A stretch of DNA of 64,000 bases from an uncultured Rhodospirillales bacterium (GTDB lineage Bacteria > Pseudomonadota > Alphaproteobacteria > CACIAM-22H2). Position numbers and translations under genes: made by a program. This document shows positions 41,415-50,132 of this stretch, in pieces. The DNA lies in NCBI GenBank assembly GCA_937926175.1, contig CALANV010000044.1, positions 124,001 through 188,000 on the forward strand, read 5' to 3'. The notes below the pieces were generated by a model. The model made no database searches, was not told where the DNA came from, and saw only the letters and a program-made list of their open reading frames with translations. Each line of letters opens with the position of its first letter. Positions within the stretch are counted from its first letter, which is position 1.

Positions 41415-43771
41415 TGAGCATGAACACGACGAGCGGGCGCGGCATCGGCGCCCGACTGCGCCGCAGGGAGGATGAGCGGTTCCTGCGCGGGCAAGGCGAG
41501 TATGTGGGCGATATTCGCCTCGACGGCATGCTGGAAGTCGCGTTCGTGCGGAGCGCCGTGGCGCATGCGCGGTTGCGAGGGATCGAGAAGCCGGCCGGGT
41601 TCGAGGACCGGGTGTTCACGGCGGCCGATCTCGCCGGTGTGCGGCCGATCCGGGCCGTCTCGGGACTGAAGGGATTCAAGGTTTCCGAGCAGCCGGTTCT
41701 GGCGCGCGACAAGGTGCGCTACGTCGGCGAACTGATCGCCATGTGCGTGGCGCCGACCCGCGCCGAAGCGGAAGACATCGCGGCCCAGGTGTTCGTCGAT
41801 TATGAAGAGCTGCCGGCGGTGAGCGATATGCTCGAGGGGCGCAAGCCTGGCGCGCCGCTCCTGCACGAGGCCTGGGGGGACAATGTGTTCCTCGAGACGT
41901 TCGTCGACGGCAACATCGCCGAGATCGCACGGCGCGCGCCGGTCAAGATCACCCGTCGCCTGCGGACCGCGCGTCAGTGCATGTCGCCCATCGAAGGCCG
42001 TGGCGTCGTGGCCCAGTGGGATCGGCGCCTGGATCAGCTCGTCGTCATCTCTGCGGCCCAGATGCCGCATATCACGCGGTCCGGTCTTGCGGAATGCCTC
42101 GGACTCGATCACGGCAAGGTCCGCGTCATCTCTCCCGACGTCGGGGGCGGATTCGGATACAAGGGCATCCTGCTGCCGGAAGAAGTCTGCCTGGGTTGGC
42201 TTGCGATGCACCTGCAGAAGCCCGTGCGCTGGCTCGAGGACCGACGCGAGCAGCTGACCGCGAACGCAAATTGCCGGGAGCATCATTACGACCTGACCGT
42301 CTACGCCGACAACGACGGGCGGCTTCTGGCCATCGACTGCGAAGCGACCGTGGATGCAGGGGCGTATTCGTCCTATCCGTTTTCCGCCTGCCTGGAGGCT
42401 GCTCAAGTCGCAAGCATCCTGCCCGGACCGTACAAGTTCGACGCCTATCGGTGCCGGACATGGTCGGTTGCCACGAACAAGCCGCCAATTCTGCCCTATC
42501 GCGGCGTCGCGCGAACGGGTGTCTGCTTCGCGTTGGAGGTGGCAATCGATGCGGTCGCGCGTGCCGTCGGGCGCGAGCCTTGGGAAGTGCGGCTCGAGAG
42601 CCTGCCCACGCGCGAGATGATGCCCTTTGACAACATCACGAAGAAGCATTTCGACAGCGGCGACTATCCCGAATGCCTGCGACGGGCGGTCGCCGCCATC
42701 GATGTCGGCGCGATTCGCGAACGACAGCGCCGTGGCGAGCCCGATGGCCGCCGGATCGGCGTCGGATTCGCGATTTTCTGCGAACAGGCCGCGCACGGCA
42801 CGTCGGTTTATTACGGGTGGGGCATTCCCATGGTCCCGGGGCATGAGCAGTGCCAAGCCCGGTTGACGCCGGACGGTGTCCTGGAACTGCGCATCGGCGC
42901 CCACTCGCACGGCCAGGGCCTCGAGACGACCATGGCCCAGGTCGCGCACAGCGTGCTCGGCATCGAACCGGAGAATGTCCGCCTCATCCACGGCGACACG
43001 GCGCTTTCGCCGTATTCGACCGGCACCTGGGGATCCCGCTGCGCTGTGATGTCCGGCGGCGCAGTGGCAGCGGCGTGCAAAGAGATGGCGAAGCGTGTCG
43101 CGAAGATCGGTGCACATCTTCTGCAGACGGATGTGTCGCTCGTGCGCGTTGCAGACGGCCAGGTCATCGGCCCGTCGGGCAGCGTGACCCTGAAGGAGAT
43201 CGCATATACCTGGTATCGGGCGCCGCAGAATCTGCCGTCTGACGTCGATCCCGGCGGTCTTGAGCTCACGGCCGGCTACAAACCGGTACGCGACACCGGC
43301 ACGTTCTCCTACGCCTGTCATGCGGCCGTCGTCGCGGTGGATGTCGAGATCGGAACCGTGGAGATCCTGAAATACGTCGTGGTGGAGGACGGCGGCGTGC
43401 TGCTGAATCCCATGATCGTCGACGGCCAGATCTATGGCGGGACGGCCCAAGGGATCGGCACGGCACTCTATGAGGAGATGCCGTTCGACGCGAATGGGCA
43501 ACCGCTGGCATCGACTCTCGCCGACTATCTTCTGCCCGGCCCGACCGAAGTTCCAGACATCGTGATCGAGCACATGGAGACGCCGTCGCCATACTCCGAA
43601 TTTGGCCAGAAGGGCATCGGCGAGGGCGGGGCGATCGGACCGCCGGCGGCCATCGCGAACGCAGTGAACGATGCGCTCAAGGATCTAGGCGTCGAAATCA
43701 CCGAAGTGCCGATCACGCCCGCCCGACTCCTGTCGGCGATCGCGGCAGCCAAGGTCCGGAGTGCCGCATGA
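41414..43771 (+). CDS. Xanthine dehydrogenase-family molybdenum hydroxylase, large (Moco) subunit
   Basis: The 785-residue protein has the family features: GARLRRREDERFLRGQGEYVGDI at the N-terminus, VGGGFGYKG (Moco contact), PYRGVARTGVCF, HGQGLETTMAQVA and the catalytic Glu in GQKGIGEGGAIGPPAAI at the C-terminus. The active-site loop reads YRGVART, not the CSFR loop of CO dehydrogenase, so it hydroxylates an organic substrate rather than CO. It forms an operon with the FAD and 2Fe-2S subunits. Partners are cytosolic. Substrate is likely an N-heterocycle or similar aromatic, given the amidohydrolase and importer nearby. Confidence 0.93.
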   Translation: MSMNTTSGRGIGARLRRREDERFLRGQGEYVGDIRLDGMLEVAFVRSAVAHARLRGIEKPAGFEDRVFTAADLAGVRPIRAVSGLKGFKVSEQPVLARDKVRYVGELIAMCVAPTRAEAEDIAAQVFVDYEELPAVSDMLEGRKPGAPLLHEAWGDNVFLETFVDGNIAEIARRAPVKITRRLRTARQCMSPIEGRGVVAQWDRRLDQLVVISAAQMPHITRSGLAECLGLDHGKVRVISPDVGGGFGYKGILLPEEVCLGWLAMHLQKPVRWLEDRREQLTANANCREHHYDLTVYADNDGRLLAIDCEATVDAGAYSSYPFSACLEAAQVASILPGPYKFDAYRCRTWSVATNKPPILPYRGVARTGVCFALEVAIDAVARAVGREPWEVRLESLPTREMMPFDNITKKHFDSGDYPECLRRAVAAIDVGAIRERQRRGEPDGRRIGVGFAIFCEQAAHGTSVYYGWGIPMVPGHEQCQARLTPDGVLELRIGAHSHGQGLETTMAQVAHSVLGIEPENVRLIHGDTALSPYSTGTWGSRCAVMSGGAVAAACKEMAKRVAKIGAHLLQTDVSLVRVADGQVIGPSGSVTLKEIAYTWYRAPQNLPSDVDPGGLELTAGYKPVRDTGTFSYACHAAVVAVDVEIGTVEILKYVVVEDGGVLLNPMIVDGQIYGGTAQGIGTALYEEMPFDANGQPLASTLADYLLPGPTEVPDIVIEHMETPSPYSEFGQKGIGEGGAIGPPAAIANAVNDALKDLGVEITEVPITPARLLSAIAAAKVRSAA

Positions 43772-44562
43772 AGCCGGCTCCGTTCGACTACGAGGCGCCG
43801 CGGTCCCTTGAGGCTGCCATCGCATTGCTCGCGCAACATCAGGGGCTCGCGCGGGTCATCGCCGGCGGCCAGTCGCTCGGGCCGATGCTGAACCTGCGGA
43901 TCGCGCAGCCCTCGCTCCTGGTCGGAATCCGTCATCTGCCGGAGCTGCGTGACGTGCGTCAGACCGCCGACGCCGTGACGATCGGCGCCTGCATCACGCA
44001 TGCGGAAATTGAAGACGGCCGGATTCCGGATCCAACCGGAGGTCTTCTGCCATATGTCGCGCGGCGGATCGCCTATCGCGCGATCCGGAATCGCGGAACG
44101 ATCGGCGGAAGTCTGGCGCATGCCGACCCATCGGCCGACTGGGTCAGTGCGCTCGCACTGGCGGGTGCCCATGTGACGGTGTGCAGCCCGCGCGGCGAAA
44201 GGCAGATTGCGGTCGCCAAGCTGCTGCTGGGGGCGTTCGAGACGCAGATCGGGACGGACGAGATTCTCGTTTCGGTCACGATCCCGAGGCTCTCGGCGCG
44301 CGCCCGCTGGAGTTACTACAAGATCTGCCGCAAGACCGGCGAATTCGCCGAGGCGATCGGCGGCGTTCTGGTCGACCCGGACAACGGTATCCGGCGCGCG
44401 GTCGTTGGCGCAACCGCCGGGGCACCGATCGTTCTGGAAGGAAACGCCGCGCTTCCAGGTTGCGACGTGGCGGCGCTATGGGCCGCGAATATCGACGATC
44501 CCTACAAGCGGCAGATGTTTGAAGTGGTTCTGCGGCGCGCTGCAGATCGGATTGCGGCATGA
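43768..44562 (+). CDS. Molybdenum hydroxylase medium (FAD-binding) subunit
   Basis: This 264-residue protein starts KPAPFDYEAPRSLEAAIALLAQ and has the FAD pyrophosphate motif AGGQSLGPMLNLR (about residues 32-44) and NRGTIGGSLAHADPSADW, as in CoxM-type subunits. It passes electrons from the 2Fe-2S subunit to an acceptor. It overlaps the large-subunit stop (ATGA) and the next start, which shows translational coupling. Confidence 0.93.
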   Translation: MKPAPFDYEAPRSLEAAIALLAQHQGLARVIAGGQSLGPMLNLRIAQPSLLVGIRHLPELRDVRQTADAVTIGACITHAEIEDGRIPDPTGGLLPYVARRIAYRAIRNRGTIGGSLAHADPSADWVSALALAGAHVTVCSPRGERQIAVAKLLLGAFETQIGTDEILVSVTIPRLSARARWSYYKICRKTGEFAEAIGGVLVDPDNGIRRAVVGATAGAPIVLEGNAALPGCDVAALWAANIDDPYKRQMFEVVLRRAADRIAA

Positions 44563-45026
44563 AGACTGTAAATATGAAGGTCAACGGGCAGCCGGTGACG
44601 GCGGCTGTCGAGCCTCGGATGCAACTGGCGGACTTCCTGCGCGAGCAGTTGCGCCTGACGGGCACTCATGTCGGTTGCGAGCACGGCGTCTGCGGCGCCT
44701 GCACGGTCGAGATCGACGGCATGCCTGCACGCTCGTGCATCACTTACGCCGCCATGTGCGAGGGGGCCGAGGTGCGAACCATCGAGGGACTGGTGGATGA
44801 TCCGATCATGTCCCATCTGCGGGAGGCATTCGCGGCCGAACATGCGTTGCAATGCGGCTATTGCACGCCCGGCATGCTCGTGACGGCGCGCGATATCGTG
44901 CTGCGTCTGCCGGACGCGGACGACGCGCGGGTGCGGGAGGAGCTCTCCGGCAATCTCTGCCGGTGCACCGGATATGTCGGTATCGTGCGTGCCATCCGCC
45001 GGGTTCTCGACGAACGGAAGAGCTGA
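44559..45026 (+). CDS. Molybdenum hydroxylase small (2Fe-2S) subunit
   Basis: The 155-residue protein has a plant-type ferredoxin domain (CEHGVCGACTVEIDG, then C in MPARSC) and a second 2Fe-2S domain (QCGYCTPGM and GNLCRCTGY). These are the CoxS-type signatures. It relays electrons from the Moco site to FAD. The start overlaps the FAD subunit by four bases. Confidence 0.95.
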   Translation: MKTVNMKVNGQPVTAAVEPRMQLADFLREQLRLTGTHVGCEHGVCGACTVEIDGMPARSCITYAAMCEGAEVRTIEGLVDDPIMSHLREAFAAEHALQCGYCTPGMLVTARDIVLRLPDADDARVREELSGNLCRCTGYVGIVRAIRRVLDERKS

Positions 45027-45029
45027 GCT

Positions 45030-45650
45030 ATGCAATTCACCCAGGAGTTTTCCGTCCCTTTCGCGCGCCCCGTCGTCTGGGCGGCGTTTCAGGACCTCAA
45101 TGCCGTCGCAACATGCCTGCCGGGGGCACAGCTCACCGAACCACCTCGAGACGGGCGTCTCGTCGGTCAAGTCGCGGTCAAGCTGGGGCCGATGGTCGCG
45201 ACCTTCGCCGGGCAGGGCGAAGTTCGGTTCGATGACGAGAACTTCACGGGCGAGATCACGGGCAGCGGCATGGACCGCAAGAGTTCCACGCGCGCCCGCG
45301 GCAACGCACGATTTGCCCTGATGGAGGCTGACGGCGGCCGCAGCACGACCGTTCGCGTCGAGGTCGACTATCAGTTGATGGGTGCCCTGGCGCAATTCAG
45401 CCGCGGCAGCATCGTTCAGGATCTGGCGGCGCGCCTGACTCAGGCATTTGCCGAGAACCTACAGCGCAATCTGTCATCGCTCGCCGCGGATCCGGTCGCA
45501 GCATCCTTGGCTCCGGCCATGGCACCGGGCGGTAGCACGACAGATCATCAGGCGGCGACCGCTGCCGATCGTCCATTCGATCTCGGTGCTGTGCTATGGG
45601 CGGCGCTGCGGCGCTGGATCCGTCGTCTCTTCATGCGGACGGCGCCGTGA
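45030..45650 (+). CDS. CoxG-like SRPBCC protein
   Basis: The 206-residue protein begins MQFTQEFSVPFARPVVWAAFQDLNAVATCLPGA, the CoxG/SRPBCC opening, with KLGPMVATFAGQGEV and VRVEVDYQLMGALAQFSRG. The C-terminal 50 residues include a basic, amphipathic stretch (LWAALRRWIRRLFMR) that could anchor it to the membrane. CoxG-like proteins accompany molybdenum hydroxylases and are thought to tether or mature them. It starts three bases after the 2Fe-2S gene. Its end overlaps the convergent DUF1116 gene by 20 bp. Confidence 0.9.
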   Translation: MQFTQEFSVPFARPVVWAAFQDLNAVATCLPGAQLTEPPRDGRLVGQVAVKLGPMVATFAGQGEVRFDDENFTGEITGSGMDRKSSTRARGNARFALMEADGGRSTTVRVEVDYQLMGALAQFSRGSIVQDLAARLTQAFAENLQRNLSSLAADPVAASLAPAMAPGGSTTDHQAATAADRPFDLGAVLWAALRRWIRRLFMRTAP

Positions 45651-46773
45651 AGAGTTCGACGGGCGGACGGTAGAGGCCGCGACCGGCAAGACCGCCCGTC
45701 CGGCGCAGCATGGCAATGACGACCAGAGGCGTGACGCCGGTTGCCGCAACGCGGCCGGCATCGAGACCGACCTTTATGCCCCACTCTTCAAAGAACGGGT
45801 GGGAACCAACGTAGAGTGAACGGCGCATCTCGTCGTCGGTCGGCAGGATGTTGCCGAAATGCGCAATGAGTTCCGGAGCATTATGAACCGCCTGTCCTCC
45901 GAAACCCATTGCATCGATGATGCCACTGTCGCCGATCATGCCGGCGACCGAATCGGCCGTGATGTCGGCCGGCAACGGGCCGAAGGGGGCTTCGGCCGGC
46001 GCTGTTACCCAGGCGCCCGGCCGGTCGGCTCGGCGCAACGCGGTGCGCTCGCCGTTTCCGCAGAGTGCCGTGACCAGCGGCGCCTCCTGATACCCTGTTA
46101 AGGCCAGCGCCATGCATGCACAGGCTGCCATCCAGAGTGTCAGAAAGAAGAGCGGCATTGTCGCAAGCGTCTGGGCGAGGATTTCAGGCATCGGATGCCG
46201 GGCCAGGGCGGCTGTGGCGGCACTGGTGCGCCCGTGCAGATCATCGCCGCCGGCAAGACCGGCGCGCGCGAGCGGGAACAGATCGACCGGCGCGGAGAGG
46301 AATGACCGGCATGCGGCCGCAAGCGCTTCGTCACGAAAGGCAAGGCGGGAAAGAAGGCCAAGGTCGCGTGTGCCGAACCGGATCTGCGGTCCGGACGCAC
46401 CAGAAGCAAGCAGGGACCAGGCGCGCCGGTCGGGGCAATTTGCATCGGCAACCTCCACGAGCGTCGTTCGCGGCGAGGCGACCGATGCGAGAGGAAGCAC
46501 GACTCCGTGATCCTGCGCCGGCGCCAGAAGCACAGCGCCGCGTTTGATCAGCGCTTCGGCCTCGTCGGGCGTCGCAGCCCATCCTTCATGGATGCACGCG
46601 ATCGTGGCGGCGTTGAGGACCGGAAGCGAAGGGCGGGTCGGATCCTGAAAAGGCGGACCTGCGTGAAGCAACCACCGTCCTGGCCGATGCACCACATACC
46701 GGGCGGTCACCACACGTGTCCACATCGGCCAGACGTCGGCCAAGGCGGCGAGTGCGGCAGTGCCCGATTGCAT
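45631..46773 (-). CDS. DUF1116 family protein, AllG-like (oxamate carbamoyltransferase component)
   Basis: I assign this 380-residue protein to DUF1116 from the pattern WLLHAGPPFQDP, ACIHEGWAATPDEAEALI, GAWVTAPAEAPFGPL, MIGDSGIIDAMGFGGQAVHNAPEL and the C-terminal IKVGLDAGRVAATGVTPLVVIAMLRRTGGLAGRGLYRPPVELF. AllG is one of three subunits (AllFGH) of oxamate carbamoyltransferase in allantoin breakdown, but the other two are not in this window. ATG 46773 is chosen; a TTG at 46785 would overlap the LivF stop. It is the last gene of the importer operon, so a carbamoyl or amide-containing intermediate is a sensible guess. Confidence 0.75.
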   Translation of the reverse strand: MQSGTAALAALADVWPMWTRVVTARYVVHRPGRWLLHAGPPFQDPTRPSLPVLNAATIACIHEGWAATPDEAEALIKRGAVLLAPAQDHGVVLPLASVASPRTTLVEVADANCPDRRAWSLLASGASGPQIRFGTRDLGLLSRLAFRDEALAAACRSFLSAPVDLFPLARAGLAGGDDLHGRTSAATAALARHPMPEILAQTLATMPLFFLTLWMAACACMALALTGYQEAPLVTALCGNGERTALRRADRPGAWVTAPAEAPFGPLPADITADSVAGMIGDSGIIDAMGFGGQAVHNAPELIAHFGNILPTDDEMRRSLYVGSHPFFEEWGIKVGLDAGRVAATGVTPLVVIAMLRRTGGLAGRGLYRPPVELFTAPSA

Positions 46774-46781
46774 CGATGCGC

Positions 46782-47501
46782 TCAAAGCCCGAGATAGGCC
46801 TGACGGACCCGCGGATCGTCGGCTAGTGTCGACGTATTACCTTCCATCGAAATGCGACCGGTCTCGACGACGTAAGCGTAGTCCGCAAGCTCGAAGGCCG
46901 TCAGTACGTCCTGCTCGACGAGGAGGATGGTCACGCCCGTGCGGTTGATCTCCGTCAGCGCCTCGGCGATGCGTTCGACCATGCGCGGCGCAAGCCCCAG
47001 CGACAGTTCGTCGATCATCAGGAGCTGCGGTCGCGCCATCATGCCGCGGCCGATGGCACACATCTGCTGCTCTCCGCCTGACAGTGTCGTCGCGTCCTGG
47101 TTCTGACGCTCCTTGAGGATAGGGAACAGGGCGAAAACGGCGTCGAGGTCGCGCACGATGTCGGCGTGGGCATCGTTGCGGAGATAAGCACCCAAGAGGA
47201 GATTGTCGCGTACCGTCAGTCCCTTGAAAAGGCGCCGGCCCTCGGGCACGTGGGCGATCCCCGCCCTGAGGATCTCGTCGGGGCTGGCGCCGGCCAGATC
47301 GCGCCCTGCGAACCGGATCTGGCCGCGCGTCGGCTTGATCAGGCCGGATATCGTCCGCAGAAGCGTCGATTTGCCGGCGCCGTTGGATCCGACGAGGCAC
47401 ACGATCCGGCCGGCTTCGACGGACAGGTTGACATCCCAAAGGACCTGAACGTCCCCATAGCCGGCCGAAACGCCCTGAACGGACAGAAGTGGTTCAGCCA
47501 T
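46782..47501 (-). CDS. livF: Branched-chain-type ABC transporter ATPase LivF
   Basis: The 239-residue ABC ATPase has Walker A GSNGAGKST, signature LSGGEQQMCAIGRGMM, Walker B LLMIDELSLGLAP and the LivF-type AHVPEGRRLFKGLTVRDNL. It overlaps the livG stop and precedes the DUF1116 gene. In Liv/HAA transporters LivF and LivG form the ATPase pair. Confidence 0.93.
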   Translation of the reverse strand: MAEPLLSVQGVSAGYGDVQVLWDVNLSVEAGRIVCLVGSNGAGKSTLLRTISGLIKPTRGQIRFAGRDLAGASPDEILRAGIAHVPEGRRLFKGLTVRDNLLLGAYLRNDAHADIVRDLDAVFALFPILKERQNQDATTLSGGEQQMCAIGRGMMARPQLLMIDELSLGLAPRMVERIAEALTEINRTGVTILLVEQDVLTAFELADYAYVVETGRISMEGNTSTLADDPRVRQAYLGL

Positions 47502-48258
47502 TAGCGGTCATCCTCCGCTGTCGCTCGGCGAACTTGGAGCCGAGATAGGCTTCCACCACCTGCGGGTCCTGGACGACGCTGGCCGGATCGCCTGAACTGA
47601 TGAGGCGGCCCTGGTGCAGAACCAGAACGCGCTGACTGAGAGTGAGGACGACCTTCATGAGATGCTCGATGATCAGGATGGTAATGCCCTGGGCGGCGAT
47701 CCGGCGCATGAGATCGAGTGCCTGATCGACCTCGCCGGAGTTCAAGCCGGCATTCACTTCGTCGAGAAGGAGAACCTTGGGCCGCATCGCAAGGCTCTTG
47801 GCGAGCTCGAGCCGCTTGCGTCCGGGAAGCGGAAGCGCCGCGGCCGGACGATGTGCGTCCTGGGCCAGCCCCACGAAGGCCAGATGCTCCAGGGCTTGCG
47901 CCTCGGCGTCCGCGCGGTTCGCCGCCCGCCCGGCGAAGAGGGCGCCCGCTGCGACGTTCTCCAACACCGTCATCTCGGGAAATGGCTGAACGATCTGGAA
48001 GGTCCGGGCCAAGCCCCGCCGGGCCGCCTGCCAGGGACGTTGGTACGTCACGTCCTGCCCATCGAACAGGACCGATCCCGACGACGGCGGCACGACACCG
48101 GTGATCAGGTTGACGAGCGTCGTCTTGCCGGCCCCGTTCGGCCCGATCAGGCCGACGATCTCGCCGCGGTGCAGCGCGAAGCTCACGTCATTCACGGCCT
48201 TCACGCCGCCGAAGGCGCGCGAGAGCCCTTTGACTTCCAGGATGGGTTGCGCGTTCAT
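47494..48258 (-). CDS. livG: Branched-chain-type ABC transporter ATPase LivG
   Basis: This 254-residue ABC ATPase carries Walker A GPNGAGKTT and the LivG-type LARTFQIVQPFPEMTVLENV. Its signature reads LPLPGRKRLELAKSLA, and Walker B LLLDEVNAGLN. The usual LSGG signature is replaced by LPGR-like sequence; this is common in LivG. Its start overlaps the livM stop (ATGA). Confidence 0.93.
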   Translation of the reverse strand: MNAQPILEVKGLSRAFGGVKAVNDVSFALHRGEIVGLIGPNGAGKTTLVNLITGVVPPSSGSVLFDGQDVTYQRPWQAARRGLARTFQIVQPFPEMTVLENVAAGALFAGRAANRADAEAQALEHLAFVGLAQDAHRPAAALPLPGRKRLELAKSLAMRPKVLLLDEVNAGLNSGEVDQALDLMRRIAAQGITILIIEHLMKVVLTLSQRVLVLHQGRLISSGDPASVVQDPQVVEAYLGSKFAERQRRMTANG

Positions 48259-49217
48259 CGGCTTTCCTTCAGGCGGTTCAGGCCGGGAAGTCCGAATACG
48301 CTGCTCGGCCATTTGCGGCGCCACTGCATTCGCAGCAACCCGCCAGGCAGGGCGAAGATGAGCAGAACGATGACGGCGCCCAAAATCGCCCGGTTGTATT
48401 CCAGGAACTTGGCCCAGATCATCTCCTCGAGCAGGACGAAGACCCAGGCCCCCAGAATGGGGCCGTACACTGTCCCTGGACCGCCGAGAAGCGTCATTAC
48501 GGGCACCTTCAGTGTCAGCAGAATGCTGAAAGCATCCGAAGGATCGATATAGGCGACCCAGGACGCGTAGATCGCCCCGATCGTGCCGCAATACATGGCG
48601 GACAGGGTGAACGCCGCGGTCTTGTAGGATGTCACGTCGATACCGATCATATCTGCGGCATCCTCGTTCTGCTTGATGCAACGCAAGCCGAAGCCGAGCC
48701 GGCTGCGATCGACGCAAAGCATCGTGATGAATGCCGCGATCATCACCGCCATCATGCTGTAGAGAAAGACGCGGCCGGCATAGTCGGGACCGCCCGGCAG
48801 GATCCGCACGTTGAGGCCGTCACCGCCGCCCGTCAGTTGCGCCCATGACGAGGCGAGAAGCCGCAGGATCTCGACGATCGAGATCGAGCCAATCGCAAAG
48901 TAGTGCCCCTTCATGCGGAGAATGGCGAAGCCGAGCCCGGCTGCGAACAGCGCGACGACCACAGTCGCGAACAACCAGGGCAGGGGCAGCCAGAACCCGA
49001 GATTCTGCGTCAGCGCGCCGGCATAGGCGCCGAGGCCGAAGAAGCCCGCGGTCGCAAAGGAAGGGTAACCGGCATAGCCGCCGATGAAGTTCCACGACAG
49101 CGCCAGCGCGGCGTACATGCAGAGGAACGTGCACAGTCGCACGACATAATTGTCGGCGATGAACGGGGCCGCCGCGAGCACAAGCATCGATAGGATGAAG
49201 AACGCGGAACTGCGCAT
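48255..49217 (-). CDS. livM: Branched-chain-type ABC transporter permease LivM
   Basis: The 320-residue polytopic permease has NFIGGYAGYPSFATAGFFGLGAYAGAL near the N-terminus and the LivM motif ALRCIKQNEDAADMIGID-like segment (LGFGLRCIKQNEDAADMIGIDVTSYK), with TLLGGPGTVYGPILGAWVF following. It pairs with LivH to form the membrane channel. It overlaps both neighbours by 1-4 bp. Confidence 0.93.
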   Translation of the reverse strand: MRSSAFFILSMLVLAAAPFIADNYVVRLCTFLCMYAALALSWNFIGGYAGYPSFATAGFFGLGAYAGALTQNLGFWLPLPWLFATVVVALFAAGLGFAILRMKGHYFAIGSISIVEILRLLASSWAQLTGGGDGLNVRILPGGPDYAGRVFLYSMMAVMIAAFITMLCVDRSRLGFGLRCIKQNEDAADMIGIDVTSYKTAAFTLSAMYCGTIGAIYASWVAYIDPSDAFSILLTLKVPVMTLLGGPGTVYGPILGAWVFVLLEEMIWAKFLEYNRAILGAVIVLLIFALPGGLLRMQWRRKWPSSVFGLPGLNRLKESR

Positions 49218-50080
49218 CACTCGTATCCCTGTTTGCCCAAGAGGCCGGTCGGCTTGGTCATGAGAAGGAGAATCATGAGAACGAACCCGATCGTCATGGC
49301 ATCCTGGGGGCCGAGCCAGTGTCCGGCGGCACTTTCGATGAAGCCCAGGGAAAGCCCGCCGATCAGGGCGCCGGGGACGCTGCCCAGGCCACCGATCACG
49401 CAGACGACGAACGCCTTGCCGAGGAACAGACCCGTCATGCTGGACGTCACGGGGTACACCACGGCGAGCAGGCTGCCGCATGCGCCCGCCATGAGCGCAC
49501 CGATCCCGAACGTGATCGCATAGATGCGGTCGACCCGGATGCCCATGAGCGCGGCGGCATCGCGATCCATCCGGACGGCGACGATCGCACGTCCGAGTTT
49601 GGACGAACGCAGGACGGCGAAGAGCAGGCCCGTGAGCGCCAGGGCAAGCACCATGGCGACGATCCGGTCCACGGGCATGACCACACCTAGGAATTCGATG
49701 TTTCCAAGATCGAGCACGATGCGCCGCGGCGTCGCCGTGAAGGCGAGCGTCATGAAGTTGTAGACGATCATGTCGAGTCCGAAGGTGAGCGTCAGGGTCG
49801 TCAGAACGGGCTGCATGACGACGCGATTGATGATGCCGTACTGCAGTCCCCAGCCGAGAAGGAACAGAAGTCCGGCGATGACGGCCAATGACACGAGCGG
49901 ATGGACTCCCAGGTCGCGCCAGGCGAAGAACGCCATGTAGCCGCCGAGCACGATGAAGGAGCCGTGGAGCATGTTGATCACGTTCAACACGCCCCATACG
50001 AGCGAGAAGCCGACCGCGATGCAGGCGTAAAGGGCGCCGAGCATCAGGCCGTTTGCGGCGATTTGAAGGGTGGTTTGCAT
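49217..50080 (-). CDS. livH: Branched-chain-type ABC transporter permease LivH
   Basis: This 287-residue permease has the LivH opening LMLGALYACIAVGFSLVWGVLNVINMLHGSFIVLGGY, then GRAIVAVRMDRDAAALMGIRVDRIYAITFGIGALMAGACGSLL with the EAA-type loop, and FVVCVIGGLGSVPGALIGGLSLG. It is preceded by the binding-protein gene 53 bp upstream and followed directly by livM. Confidence 0.94.
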   Translation of the reverse strand: MQTTLQIAANGLMLGALYACIAVGFSLVWGVLNVINMLHGSFIVLGGYMAFFAWRDLGVHPLVSLAVIAGLLFLLGWGLQYGIINRVVMQPVLTTLTLTFGLDMIVYNFMTLAFTATPRRIVLDLGNIEFLGVVMPVDRIVAMVLALALTGLLFAVLRSSKLGRAIVAVRMDRDAAALMGIRVDRIYAITFGIGALMAGACGSLLAVVYPVTSSMTGLFLGKAFVVCVIGGLGSVPGALIGGLSLGFIESAAGHWLGPQDAMTIGFVLMILLLMTKPTGLLGKQGYE

Positions 50081-50132
50081 GGGGTCAAGGCGCAGGCGCG
50101 GGGCGGCCCGGCGAGGGCCGCCCCGGTCATGC

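Noticed and set aside
41414..45650. Aerobic CO dehydrogenase (coxLMS with coxG)
   Set aside because: The large subunit has YRGVART in place of the CSFR active-site loop of CO dehydrogenase, and the operon contains an amidohydrolase, so an organic substrate is more likely.
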